From NCBI GenBank assembly GCA_002706885.1, contig PAKY01000001.1, positions 1 to 64,000 on the forward strand: a DNA stretch of 64,000 nt, written 5' to 3'. The position numbers and the translations under genes are program-made. The stretch comes from Phycisphaerae bacterium (GTDB lineage Bacteria; Planctomycetota; Phycisphaerae; Phycisphaerales; UBA1924). Below the pieces are notes generated by a model. That model was not told the DNA's origin. It searched no databases and saw only the letters and a list, made by a program, of their open reading frames with translations. How positions within the stretch are numbered: position 1 is the first letter of the stretch; every line of letters starts with the position of its first letter. Of this stretch, positions 1 to 8,243 are shown in pieces.

Positions 1-2
1 CC

Positions 3-491
3 GACGACGACCCCCGCGGCATGATCGCCGCCCTCGCGGGGCAGGACGGCGTCTGCGCCAAGATCCGCTGCGGAGGCGTCAAGCCCGAGATGATCCCGCC
101 CGCCGAGCAGGTGGCGGGTTTCGTCGCGGCGTGCGCCACAGCCGCCGTCCCGTTCAAAGCCACCGCAGGACTCCACCACCCGATCCGCGGCGAGTACCCG
201 CTCACCTACGACAAGAACCCGCCCAAGGCCGTCATGCACGGCTTCATCAACCTCGTCGTCGGCGCCGCGATGATCCGCAAACGCCTGATCGACCAGCCGA
301 CGCTCGTCGAGTTGCTCGAGGAAACCCATCCGAAGGCCTTCGAGCTCACGACCGACGACGCGATCGTATGGCGCGGCGTGAAGCTCGACCTCGTCTCGCT
401 CGCCGACGCTCGCGAGCGGTTCTTCATCGGCTACGGCTCGTGCTCCTACGCCGAGCCGATCGATGACCTGCGCGGGCTCGGGTGGCTGTGA
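3..491 (+). CDS. Hypothetical protein, C-terminal part (5' end outside window)
   Basis: The frame is open to the left edge of the window, so the N-terminus is missing; an internal ATG lies at 21. The visible part is a soluble protein of about 160 residues with no signal peptide or membrane segment. It has a Gly/His-rich central stretch (TAGLHHPIRG) and a conserved-looking GYGSCSYAEP near the end. I do not recognise the family. The stop codon overlaps the likely GTG start of the following transporter gene (GTGA at 488-491), so the two genes are probably translationally coupled. Substrate and role are unknown. Confidence 0.7.
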   Translation, partial: DDDPRGMIAALAGQDGVCAKIRCGGVKPEMIPPAEQVAGFVAACATAAVPFKATAGLHHPIRGEYPLTYDKNPPKAVMHGFINLVVGAAMIRKRLIDQPTLVELLEETHPKAFELTTDDAIVWRGVKLDLVSLADARERFFIGYGSCSYAEPIDDLRGLGWL

Positions 492-1825
492 CCGAGGCGC
501 CCGAACCCTCCATCCCTGGCGCGTCGGTCGCGCCACGCTCCTTCTATCACGGCTACGTGATGCTCCCGATCGCGATGATCATCGCGATCTGCACCATGCC
601 GGGTCAGTCGGTGCTCGTCGCGCTGTTCAACGAGCCGATCCGCGAAGCGCTCGGGATCAAGCTCGCCACGCTCAGCCTCTGCTACACCATCGGCACCATC
701 GCCGCCGCGTTCCCGCTCGTCTACGTCGGTCGCCTCGCCGACCGCTTCGGCCTTCGGGTCGTCGTCGGAACGATCGCTTTGCTCTTCGCGGGCGGGCTCT
801 GGATCCTGAGCCTCGCTCAGAACCCCATCGGCCTGACCATCGGCTTCTTCCTCATCCGCATGCTCGGCCAGGGCGCCCTCGGCATGCTCACCGGCCACAT
901 CCTCGCGATGTGGTTCGAGCGCAAACTCGGCACGATGGACGCCGTCAAGAGCGTCGGCTTCGCGATCGGCGCCGCCGTCCTCCCTGCCCCGACCGCGTGG
1001 CTCATCACCGAGGTGGGTTGGCGCGACGCCCTGCCGATCCTCGGCGCGGGCATGCTCCTCGTGGTGCTTCCGCTCGTCCTCACCATCTTCCGCAACAAGC
1101 CCGAGGACATCGGCCAACATCTTGACGGCGACCCCGTTGAACACGCCACGCACGACGTCCTCCACGGCGGCGCCCCTCCGCCGGGCGACCCCGCGTTCAC
1201 GCTCCGGCAGGCGCTGACCACGCGCGCGTTCTGGATCCTCGTCGGCGCCATGGTCGGCAACGGCCTCATCGGCACCGCCGTGATCTTCCAGATCCAGCCC
1301 ATCCTCGCCTCCGCCGGCGCCGACCCGCTCAACGCCCCGAAGGCCATGGCGCCCTGGCCGATCGCGAGCGCCATCACCGTCCTCCTCGGTGGATGGCTCG
1401 CCGACCGCGTCCACGCGGCGCGCCTCCTTTGGATCGGCCCCGCGGGCTGCGGCCTCGCAAGCCTGATCTGGTACGCCGCGGTCTCGAACGCTGTCGCGCT
1501 CCCGCCCGTCACCACCGTCGGCATCGGCATGGCCGTCCTTGGGGTCTCGATGGGATCGGTCATGGGCGTCGGCCAGCCCACCCTCGCCCGCTACTTCGGA
1601 CGCACCCATCACGGCTCGATCCGCGGCTTCTACGGCATGCTCATGGTCGCCGGCACGGGCGTTGGTCCGACGCTCGCGGGCATGGCTTACGAGTTCGCGG
1701 GACAGACGTTCGGGCCGATCCTGATCGCGTTCGCGATCGCGTGCGTGCCGATGGCGCTGTTCACGCTGACGCTGCGCAGGCCCGAGCGTCCGACCGCGCA
1801 GGGCGAGGGGTTAGACTGCGGGTGA
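488..1825 (+). CDS. Major facilitator superfamily transporter
   Basis: A hydrophobic protein of about 445 residues with the spacing of a 12-helix MFS carrier. It has a short hydrophilic N-terminus, the loop 2-3 motif region with GRLADRFGLR (typical MFS motif A, about residues 80-90), a hydrophilic central loop around residues 205-240 and a second half with a matching GGWLADRVHAAR motif. Two in-frame GTG codons (482 and 488) could start it. The one at 488 overlaps the previous stop as GTGA and is preferred. It should sit in the inner membrane as a secondary transporter. The substrate is not deducible; the family resembles organic-acid and oxalate/formate-type carriers. The downstream gene is fumarylacetoacetase but is separated by 185 bases. 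Confidence 0.85.
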   Translation: MTEAPEPSIPGASVAPRSFYHGYVMLPIAMIIAICTMPGQSVLVALFNEPIREALGIKLATLSLCYTIGTIAAAFPLVYVGRLADRFGLRVVVGTIALLFAGGLWILSLAQNPIGLTIGFFLIRMLGQGALGMLTGHILAMWFERKLGTMDAVKSVGFAIGAAVLPAPTAWLITEVGWRDALPILGAGMLLVVLPLVLTIFRNKPEDIGQHLDGDPVEHATHDVLHGGAPPPGDPAFTLRQALTTRAFWILVGAMVGNGLIGTAVIFQIQPILASAGADPLNAPKAMAPWPIASAITVLLGGWLADRVHAARLLWIGPAGCGLASLIWYAAVSNAVALPPVTTVGIGMAVLGVSMGSVMGVGQPTLARYFGRTHHGSIRGFYGMLMVAGTGVGPTLAGMAYEFAGQTFGPILIAFAIACVPMALFTLTLRRPERPTAQGEGLDCG

Positions 1826-1856
1826 TGTTTCGAATGCAGACTCACGCCCAACTCCC

Positions 1857-1909
1857 CTCCCCCGTCGCCGACGGGGGAGGTGGACCGGCCCATCCGCAGG
1901 ATGGGCCGG
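1857..1909. repeat. Two adjacent perfect palindromes in the MFS-fahA intergenic region
   Basis: Bases 1857-1867 and 1869-1879 form an 11-bp perfect inverted repeat around a single base. Bases 1885-1895 and 1899-1909 form a second 11-bp perfect inverted repeat around three bases. Neither is followed by a T-run, so they are not classical terminators. The surrounding 150 bases are rich in related C-runs and G-runs (CCTCCGTC, GGGGAGGAG), which looks like an interspersed intergenic palindromic element, although only this copy is obvious here. Confidence 0.6.
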
Positions 1910-2010
1910 GACGGAGGGGGAATCCCTAACCCGGCTACACGCACCCCGCCTCCGTCTCGCTCCGCTCGACACCTTCCCCGCAGACGCAGGGGAGGAGCAG
2001 GAAGGATCCC

Positions 2011-3387
2011 ATGACCTACCCCCCCAACGACACCCACGACCCCAAACTCCGCTCGTGGGTCGACTCCGCGAACGACCCCTCCAACGACTTCCCCATCCAG
2101 AGCCTCCCGCTCTGCTTCGTCGCCCCGCCCGGTCACGACGGACCCGCCGACCACATCGGTCTGCGCATCGGTGACAAGATCCTCGATCTCCACCGCCTCG
2201 CGGCGACCGTCGGACTCATCGACGAGACGCCCGGCGACGCGCAGCTCTTCCACCGTGATCAACAAGACGCCTTCTTCGCGCAGTCGAGCGAGGTGTGGGG
2301 CAACGCTCTCCGTAGGAGACTCCAACAACTCCTCCGCTCGGATGCCACCGCCGACACGCGCAAGATCGTCGAGCGCGAGCTCTACGACGTCGAGGCGTGC
2401 ACACTCGGCCGCCCGAACCTCCGCGGCTACACCGACTTCTACGCCTCCGTCCACCACGCCACCAACGTCGGCTCGATGTTCCGCCCCGACAACCCGCTGC
2501 TCCCCAACTACAAGTGGATCCCGGTCGGCTACCACGGCCGCGCATCATCCGTCGTCCTCTCGGGCACGCCCGTCACGCGACCCTCGGGCCAGCAGGCGCC
2601 CGCCGACGAGGGCAAGCCGCCGACCTTCGGGCCGTGCAAGATGCTCGACTATGAGCTCGAGATGGGCATCGTCGTCGGACGGGGCAACGCCATGGGCGAA
2701 ACCATCGGCATCAACCACGCCGAGGACCACATCCTCGGCCTCTGCCTTCTGAACGACTGGTCGGCGCGTGACATCCAGAAGTGGGAGTACCAGCCCCTCG
2801 GACCGTTCCTCGCCAAGAGCTTCGCGACGACGATCAGCCCCTACATCATCACCATGGAGGCGCTCGCGCCCTTTCGCGCGCCCGCGTACACCCGCCCCAA
2901 GGGCGACCCCCAGCCGCTAGAGCACCTCGCGTCCGACGACGACAGCGCTGGCGGCGCCATCGACGTCACCCTCGAAGTCTACCTCCTCACCGCGGAGATG
3001 AAGCAGCGCGACCTCGCGCCGCACCGCCTCAGCAAGGGCAGCTTCAAGGACATGTACTGGACCCCCGCCCAGATGCTCACGCACCACGCGTCGAACGGCT
3101 GCAACCTCCAGCCGGGCGACCTGCTCGGCTCGGGCACCGTCAGCGGACCCAAGCGCGACGCGCGCGGCTGCCTCCTCGAACTCACCTGGGACGGCGATCC
3201 GTGGGCCAACCCGCCCGTGAAGGCGCCAACCACGGCGCGTACGCCGATCAAGCTCCCAAGCGGCGAGTCACGCCGCTTCCTCGAAGACGGCGACGAGGTC
3301 ATCATCAAGGGCTACTGCGAACGCGACGCCTACCGGCGCATCGGCTTCGGCGAATGCCGAGGCGTCATCCAACCAGCGAACACCTAG
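2011..3387 (+). CDS. fahA: Fumarylacetoacetase
   Basis: This enzyme hydrolyses 4-fumarylacetoacetate to fumarate and acetoacetate, the last step of tyrosine degradation, in the cytoplasm. The 458-residue length fits the two-domain family (N-terminal SH3-like domain, C-terminal FAH fold). All residues known for the mouse enzyme are present with a constant offset of 16: metal ligands Asp142, Glu215, Glu217 and Asp249 (YTDFYAS, LDYELEMG, NDWSARD) and the catalytic His149 in VHHATNVGSMFR. The ATG at 2011 follows a strong GGAGGAGCAGGAAGGA ribosome binding region. No other gene of the homogentisate pathway is nearby, so those genes must lie elsewhere. Confidence 0.95.
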   Translation: MTYPPNDTHDPKLRSWVDSANDPSNDFPIQSLPLCFVAPPGHDGPADHIGLRIGDKILDLHRLAATVGLIDETPGDAQLFHRDQQDAFFAQSSEVWGNALRRRLQQLLRSDATADTRKIVERELYDVEACTLGRPNLRGYTDFYASVHHATNVGSMFRPDNPLLPNYKWIPVGYHGRASSVVLSGTPVTRPSGQQAPADEGKPPTFGPCKMLDYELEMGIVVGRGNAMGETIGINHAEDHILGLCLLNDWSARDIQKWEYQPLGPFLAKSFATTISPYIITMEALAPFRAPAYTRPKGDPQPLEHLASDDDSAGGAIDVTLEVYLLTAEMKQRDLAPHRLSKGSFKDMYWTPAQMLTHHASNGCNLQPGDLLGSGTVSGPKRDARGCLLELTWDGDPWANPPVKAPTTARTPIKLPSGESRRFLEDGDEVIIKGYCERDAYRRIGFGECRGVIQPANT

Positions 3388-3425
3388 CCCGTGACGCTCC
3401 CGTCGCGTCACTGACAAACGACAAA

Positions 3426-3450
3426 GGGGGGCTCTCCTCCGTACCCCCCC
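3426..3450 (-). terminator. Possible terminator of the dockerin-like gene at 3482-4414
   Basis: On the minus strand a GGGGGG/CCCCCC stem with a 12-base loop is followed by TTTG, 30 bases past the stop codon of the minus-strand gene. The T-run is short, so the call is tentative. Confidence 0.35.
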
Positions 3451-3481
3451 TCCGTCGCTTCGTCGCTCAGTCGCTTCCCCA

Positions 3482-4414
3482 TCACGGACACCCAGCGCCG
3501 AACACCTGCAGGAACCGCACGACATCAGCAATGTCCAGCGTTCCGAACGGCGCCGCGAGATCAGCCGCGCTGCAACCCGGCGCCGCGTCGAGGCCGAGGC
3601 GAGCGTTCGCCGCGGCGATCGCGTCCGCGAACTCATCGCTCTCCTCGTCAACGGCGTACGGGAAGAGGATGATGAACGGGAGCGAGTCGTCGACACCCAT
3701 CTCCGTGGTCGTCATCACGAGTTCGAGCGCGTAGACGCCCGGGTCAGCCAGCGGCGCCGGGTTCGCGGCGTTGGGGTCATCGACCGGAAGGATCGTGAAG
3801 TTCCAGTGGCGGTGGAAACGCCCGTTGCTGAACACCGGCAGCCCATCGAGCGGCGTCACGAGCGAGCGCGGCAGGAACACATCGGGCGCGGCGTCGGTCT
3901 GGAACGCGATCTCGTTGAACTCGACCGCCATGGTCTCGGTAACCGATCCACCCCGCGTGCCGCTCCCGCCGAGCGCCGGATCGGCCTCGGCGAGCCCAGC
4001 CGAGATGAACACGCCGCTCTGTGGATCGAAGACCTGCAGACCGTTGAGCACGGAAAAGCCGACGGACGCCGACGCGCTGAACACGCCCGGCCCCGAATCG
4101 AACCCAGGCGTGTTCGTGCTGAAGCCGCTAACGCCAGGCAACACGTCCTGAAACACGTCGCCGCCGCCCGACCCGGGATCCCCGGGCTTGGCCGCCTCGA
4201 ACTCGACCACGCCGAGCTCGCCGACAAAGAGACGCTGCTCGACGAACTCCACGCCGCGCGGCGCTTCCTTCTCATGCTCCTCGAGCAGATTCGTGACGAT
4301 CCGCCCGCCTTCGATCGAGAGCCCGATATCGCCCTCGTCGAGCTGCGCCGTCGCCAGCCCCGACGTCAGAACAACCGACAGACCGACCGCGCACACACTC
4401 ATCGTGATCTTCAT
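3482..4414 (-). CDS. Secreted protein with a single GC-type dockerin-like half-module
   Basis: A 310-residue exported protein. Residues 1-23 are a signal peptide (MKITM start, hydrophobic core, cleavage near TAQ). The middle is a beta-rich domain of unknown family with phrases such as VEFVEQRLFVGELG and HRHWNFTILPVDD; it could be a spondin-like domain, but I cannot confirm that. The last 30 residues are one copy of the dockerin-like half-module, starting with Cys-Ser-Ala-Ala-Asp-Leu and ending in GAGCP. Other members in this window mostly carry two halves. The gene stands alone on the minus strand, downstream of a large inverted repeat. Confidence 0.85.
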   Translation of the reverse strand: MKITMSVCAVGLSVVLTSGLATAQLDEGDIGLSIEGGRIVTNLLEEHEKEAPRGVEFVEQRLFVGELGVVEFEAAKPGDPGSGGGDVFQDVLPGVSGFSTNTPGFDSGPGVFSASASVGFSVLNGLQVFDPQSGVFISAGLAEADPALGGSGTRGGSVTETMAVEFNEIAFQTDAAPDVFLPRSLVTPLDGLPVFSNGRFHRHWNFTILPVDDPNAANPAPLADPGVYALELVMTTTEMGVDDSLPFIILFPYAVDEESDEFADAIAAANARLGLDAAPGCSAADLAAPFGTLDIADVVRFLQVFGAGCP

Positions 4415-4436
4415 ACCTGACCTCTCTTTTTCTTAC

Positions 4437-4540
4437 CTCACCACCGAGGGCACGGAGTTCACGGAGGGATCACGGAGAAGATCGTCTCTCCTCGCCCTCT
4501 CCGTGTCGTCTCCGTGAACGCCGCGCCCTCCCGTGGTGAG
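4437..4540. repeat. Large imperfect inverted repeat of the 'CACCGAGGGCACGGAG' type
   Basis: The left arm (4437 to about 4485) reads CTCACCACCGAGGGCACGGAG and continues with TTCACGGAGGGATCACGGAGA. The reverse complement of the right arm (about 4492-4540) reads CTCACCACGGGAGGGCGCGGC followed by GTTCACGGAGACGACACGGAGA. The two arms can fold into one long hairpin of about 45 bp with mismatches. This is the interspersed 'cacggag' element common between genes of planctomycetes and some other bacteria. It lies between the dockerin-like gene and the prepilin-like gene upstream of it. Confidence 0.8.
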
Positions 4541-4544
4541 TGAC

Positions 4545-5378
4545 CTACCTGGCCAGAGCCGGATCCATCCGGTTGACCTGAAACAACGACGACGTCCGCA
4601 CACGGAAGCCGTCCCACTCCCAACTCGACCTGTCTGTCTCCACCCGATAGACCTTCCCGAGCGCAAGCGACTCCGCGTGCCCGTCGAGGAAGCCCCAGTT
4701 CGTCTTCTCGTCGTACGTCGAACCGGTCTGCACCTCGGCGCCCTCCGACGGCCGCCCGCCCTTCGCCGAGACCGTGTCGATCTGCACGTTCGCCGCCACG
4801 CGCTGAGGAGTTGTCCCCGGGAGCGACGCGGTCACCCAGTTCTCAACGTGCGGATGATCCGAACCCGCGAACTGACCCGCCCACGTCATCGTCAGGAACT
4901 GCACCGTTGACGACGGCATAGGGATCTGCCCGAGACGCCTGTATCCCTTCTCCGAATCGGGCGGAACGCTCGTCAACCAGTTGTTCACGCCGTAACTCGT
5001 CAAGCGATACTGATCGCTCGAGGGCGGGACCGCCACGCCCGAGCCGCCGAGCGCTTCGGGCCAGTGGGGGCTCCGATCGAGCGGGCTCTTCGCAATCAGC
5101 CCGGCGCCGTACTCCTGAAGCGTGGTGATCCAAGCAACCTCGAGGTCGCCGTGCGAACCGCCGTGGCTCAGACCAACATCGATCAGCGTGCCGTCCGACG
5201 CGTCGGCGTACATCGTGCTCGCGATCTCCATCGATCGCACGTTCGCCAGGCACGACGTCGCCTGCGCCGCGTGACGCGCGGAGCCCAACGCAGGCAGCAG
5301 GATCCCGATCAACAGCGCGACGATCGCGATGACCACCAGCAACTCGATCAGCGTGAACGCCCGTCGAATACGAAGCAT
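4545..5378 (-). CDS. Prepilin-type (type II secretion/type IV pilin-like) protein, paralog 1
   Basis: A 277-residue pseudopilin-like protein. The N-terminus [20 protein letters not shown] is a class III prepilin signal, with cleavage expected before Phe8 and the conserved Glu at +5. The hydrophobic helix runs to about residue 30 ([17 protein letters not shown]). The body is a globular domain with [28 protein letters not shown] and a terminal [20 protein letters not shown] block. The next gene on the same strand is a clear paralog with the same blocks, so the pair arose by tandem duplication. No pilus assembly gene is in the window. It is probably exported and processed by a prepilin peptidase encoded elsewhere. 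Confidence 0.88.
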   Translation of the reverse strand: MLRIRRAFTLIELLVVIAIVALLIGILLPALGSARHAAQATSCLANVRSMEIASTMYADASDGTLIDVGLSHGGSHGDLEVAWITTLQEYGAGLIAKSPLDRSPHWPEALGGSGVAVPPSSDQYRLTSYGVNNWLTSVPPDSEKGYRRLGQIPMPSSTVQFLTMTWAGQFAGSDHPHVENWVTASLPGTTPQRVAANVQIDTVSAKGGRPSEGAEVQTGSTYDEKTNWGFLDGHAESLALGKVYRVETDRSSWEWDGFRVRTSSLFQVNRMDPALAR

Positions 5379-5498
5379 CGCAAGCCTCCGACCGACGCCG
5401 AGCCCCGGCGACGGACAGATGCTATTGCGAATGCATTCTCAATACAAGAGCCGACTGAGCATGATTTCGACTTTCGTTGCCGCGGCCTCAGAGATCCC

Positions 5499-6320
5499 TC
5501 AATTGGCGATCGAAGGGTCCATCCGATTCCGCTCGAACACCGACGACCGAAGCGGCCGCAGCCCGCTCCACCGCCACGCCGACGAGTTCCGGACGAGGTA
5601 CACGTCGCCGAATGCGAGCGTCGCTGCGTGGCCGTCGAGGAATCCCCAGTTCGACTGCTCCATCGAGTTCGACGCCGTCGCGATCTCGGTGACCACCGAA
5701 GGTGGTCCGCCGATCGACCGCGCTGCGTCGATCTGGGCCTGCGCCGCCGCCGCCGCCGGCGGTCCGCCCAGGGTCACGCTGAGCCAGTTCTCGACGTGCG
5801 TGTGATCAGACCCCGCGTACCCGCCCGTCCATGCCATCGAGAGGAAGTGAACCGTCGACGACGGACGCCACACCGATTCGATCCGCGTGTACCCCCGCTC
5901 GCCCCCCGGCGCCGCGCTCGTCAGATGGTTGTTCACGCCGTAGCTCGTGAGCCGAACCCCGTCGGCGGTGTTCAGCGCGGGCAGCCCGTCCCCGCCGCTG
6001 TCGATCGGCCAGTGCGGGCTCGCGTCGAGCGGGCTCCGAAGCGCGGCGTCGGTTCGGTAGTAGTCACGCATCGTCGTGATCCAGGAGTCCGCGAGCGTCG
6101 CGTGACGAAGCCCCACATCGGGCAACGCCCCGCGCCGATCCGTCGCGTACGCCGAGGTCGCGATCTGCATCGATCGCACATTCGAGACGCAAGCGAGCAC
6201 ACGGGCCGATCGCCGCGCCTCAGCGAGCGCAGGCAGCAGGATCGAGACCACGACCGCGACGATCGCGATCACGACCAACAACTCAACCAGCGTAAATGCC
6301 GCCGAGAACCGACGGGCCAT
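5499..6320 (-). CDS. Prepilin-type protein, paralog 2
   Basis: A 273-residue paralog of the adjacent downstream protein. The N-terminus is [20 protein letters not shown], a class III prepilin leader with Glu at +5. The shared blocks are LPALAEARRSARVLACVSNVR, SYGVNNHLT, MAWTGGYAGSDHTHVENW and [20 protein letters not shown]. Between these blocks the two paralogs diverge. The 120-base gap separating them has no clear terminator, so they may be cotranscribed. It is likely a surface or periplasmic pseudopilin; its partner secretion system is not visible here. Confidence 0.88.
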   Translation of the reverse strand: MARRFSAAFTLVELLVVIAIVAVVVSILLPALAEARRSARVLACVSNVRSMQIATSAYATDRRGALPDVGLRHATLADSWITTMRDYYRTDAALRSPLDASPHWPIDSGGDGLPALNTADGVRLTSYGVNNHLTSAAPGGERGYTRIESVWRPSSTVHFLSMAWTGGYAGSDHTHVENWLSVTLGGPPAAAAAQAQIDAARSIGGPPSVVTEIATASNSMEQSNWGFLDGHAATLAFGDVYLVRNSSAWRWSGLRPLRSSVFERNRMDPSIAN

Positions 6321-6450
6321 GCGGGGACCTCCGAAGCGGCGAACGCCGCCTTCGAATCCCCAGCCTACCAGAGCGAGCTTGCGAATCGAAACGGATTCCA
6401 GCCCGGGCGCCGACGCCCCGATGGCCAGTGGCCGGTGCCCAGTCGCCTCC

Positions 6451-7200
6451 TCAAGCCATCGTCATCCCGCCATCGACGGTGATGACCTGGCCCGTCAGGA
6501 ACCCCGCGTCGTCGGAGGTGACGTACGAGACGGCCGCCGCGATGTCCTCGGCGCGCCCGAGGCGCTTCACCGAGATCGTCGCCTTCGCGCCCTCGAGGAC
6601 GGCCTCGGGCAGATCCTTGGTCATGTCGGTCTCGATGAACCCGGGCGCCACGACGTTCGCCGTCACGCCCTTCGACCCGAGCTCCCGCGCGAGCGTCCGC
6701 GTCAGGCCGACCAGCCCCGCCTTGCTCGCGGCGTAGTTCGCCTGCCCCGCGTTGCCCACCAGCCCGCTCGTGCTCGCGATGTTCACCACGCGCCCGAACT
6801 TGCCCTTCATCATCGGACGCGCCGCGGCGCGGCACGCGACGAACGCGGAACGCAGGTTCACCCTGATCACTTCGTCGAACGCCTCGTCGTCCATGCGCAG
6901 GATCAGGTTGTCCCGCGTGATGCCCGCGTTGTTGACGAGGATGTCGAACCGCCCCCGCTCCTTCGCGACCGTCTCGACCGCGCCCGCGAGCGACTCGCCG
7001 TCGCCCACGTCCACGACGCAAACCGACGCGGAGCCGCCGTTGGCCTCGATCGTCGCCTTCAGGTCGTTGAGCGGCGCTTCGCTGCGCGAGGCGAGCACGA
7101 CGTGGCGCCCGTCGGCCGCAAGTCGCTCTGAGATCGCGCGCCCGATGCCGCGGCTCGCGCCGGTCACGAACGCCACACGCTGATCACTGTTCTCTGTCAT
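6451..7200 (-). CDS. fabG: 3-oxoacyl-[acyl-carrier-protein] reductase
   Basis: An NADPH-dependent reductase of the fatty-acid elongation cycle, cytoplasmic. At 249 residues it has the usual length of short-chain dehydrogenases. The cofactor motif TGASRGIG (residues 13-20), the NNAG motif (90-93) and the catalytic set Asn115, Ser143, Tyr156, Lys160 (YAASK) are all present, and the C-terminus (GQVITVDGGMTMA) is typical of FabG. Its start codon overlaps the stop of the upstream lipoprotein gene by ATGA (7197-7200), so translation is coupled. Together with fabD upstream it forms a fatty-acid operon. Confidence 0.96.
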   Translation of the reverse strand: MTENSDQRVAFVTGASRGIGRAISERLAADGRHVVLASRSEAPLNDLKATIEANGGSASVCVVDVGDGESLAGAVETVAKERGRFDILVNNAGITRDNLILRMDDEAFDEVIRVNLRSAFVACRAAARPMMKGKFGRVVNIASTSGLVGNAGQANYAASKAGLVGLTRTLARELGSKGVTANVVAPGFIETDMTKDLPEAVLEGAKATISVKRLGRAEDIAAAVSYVTSDDAGFLTGQVITVDGGMTMA

Positions 7201-8243
7201 GGCGCCACCACGTAATCTCGAGCCTCGCTGACCGGAATGCCGTACGCCGCCGCCACCGCCGAGATGATCTGCTCGTCGCTGATCGCGGCGGCGAGCGGGC
7301 CGCCCGCGGCGCGGATCGCCGCGACGTGCGACCGCCCCTCCTCGGGGTCGAGCCGCTTGCCCTGCTCGTTTTCTGTCTTCCCACGCTCGTAGAGCGACTT
7401 GAGCTCGCTGGCCGACTTGCCCGTTGTCTGGGCGAAGCGCTCGTAGATCGTGTCGTCGTTGACCTCGATGCCGAGGCCCTTGGTGAGCTGACGCGCGACC
7501 CCGATCACGAAGAACACCTCATCGGGCTCGCTCAGACCGCTCGCGGCGCCGGCGAGCGCGTCGGTCGCTCCCGCGGCCGCGGCCTCCGAGCCGAGACGGG
7601 TCGGGGCGCCCGAGCCGCCCGCGTTCTCGTACTCGACGAGGCTCATGCCGTCCCACTCGCCCGCGCTCGCGCGCTCCGCGTCGCCGATGTCCGCCGAGCC
7701 ACCGAACGCCCAGCTCGAACCGGAACGCTCACCCTCCCAGCGGAGGAGATACGCGCCGTCGGGCGACTGCATCGCCACCACCAGGGTTCCCGCGTTGGCC
7801 TCTGCCTCGTGAGGGGGCGACTGATCGAGATAGACGATCCGAGCGGCCTCGAGGTCTTCCGTGGCCTCGTACCACGCGCCGTCGCCCGTCATCGCGTCGA
7901 GCGTCTGGCGGGCCGAATCGGTCATCAGCTCCGACGCGGCGAAGTCGTCGCCCGCGACGAGAGCGCCCGTGAACTTCGTAGCGGCCTCGAGGAGCGAGCG
8001 GTCGTTGATCTCGATGCCCGGGCCGAGCGTGACGCGATCGTCGACGTCGATCGAGCGAAACGCGGCCATCGCGTCGATCGGATCGGGGATGATCGGCTCT
8101 GCGGCCTTCGGGGGCGGCGGCGGGGGTGGCGGCGGTGGCGGAGGGGGTTCCTCGCCGCAGCCGAGCGCGAGCAGCCCGGCGATCATCACCGCGCCGCCCG
8201 TCAGAGCCAGAGCCATCCGTCCGCGATCAAGCGGGCGTGTCAT
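7197..8243 (-). CDS. Proline-rich lipoprotein of unknown function between fabD and fabG
   Basis: A 348-residue protein with a hydrophobic N-terminus and a probable lipobox (LLALGC, Cys about residue 29; Ala at -3 is not ideal), followed by an uninterrupted run of about 13 prolines. The remainder is acidic and globular, with helical stretches that include repeated EIND/EVND phrases and a C-terminal ISEARDYVVAP. I do not recognise the family. The gene overlaps the end of fabD by 17 bases and fabG by 4, so it is fixed in the middle of the fatty-acid operon. An alternative start is Met10, which gives a cleaner signal peptide. It is probably anchored to the outer face of a membrane. Confidence 0.75.
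   Translation of the reverse strand: MTRPLDRGRMALALTGGAVMIAGLLALGCGEEPPPPPPPPPPPPPKAAEPIIPDPIDAMAAFRSIDVDDRVTLGPGIEINDRSLLEAATKFTGALVAGDDFAASELMTDSARQTLDAMTGDGAWYEATEDLEAARIVYLDQSPPHEAEANAGTLVVAMQSPDGAYLLRWEGERSGSSWAFGGSADIGDAERASAGEWDGMSLVEYENAGGSGAPTRLGSEAAAAGATDALAGAASGLSEPDEVFFVIGVARQLTKGLGIEVNDDTIYERFAQTTGKSASELKSLYERGKTENEQGKRLDPEEGRSHVAAIRAAGGPLAAAISDEQIISAVAAAYGIPVSEARDYVVAP

Noticed and set aside
5064-6482. 472-residue plus-strand frame across the two prepilin-like genes
   Set aside because: Antisense to both paralogs, which have unmistakable class III prepilin leaders; the frame is an Arg/Pro-rich shadow.
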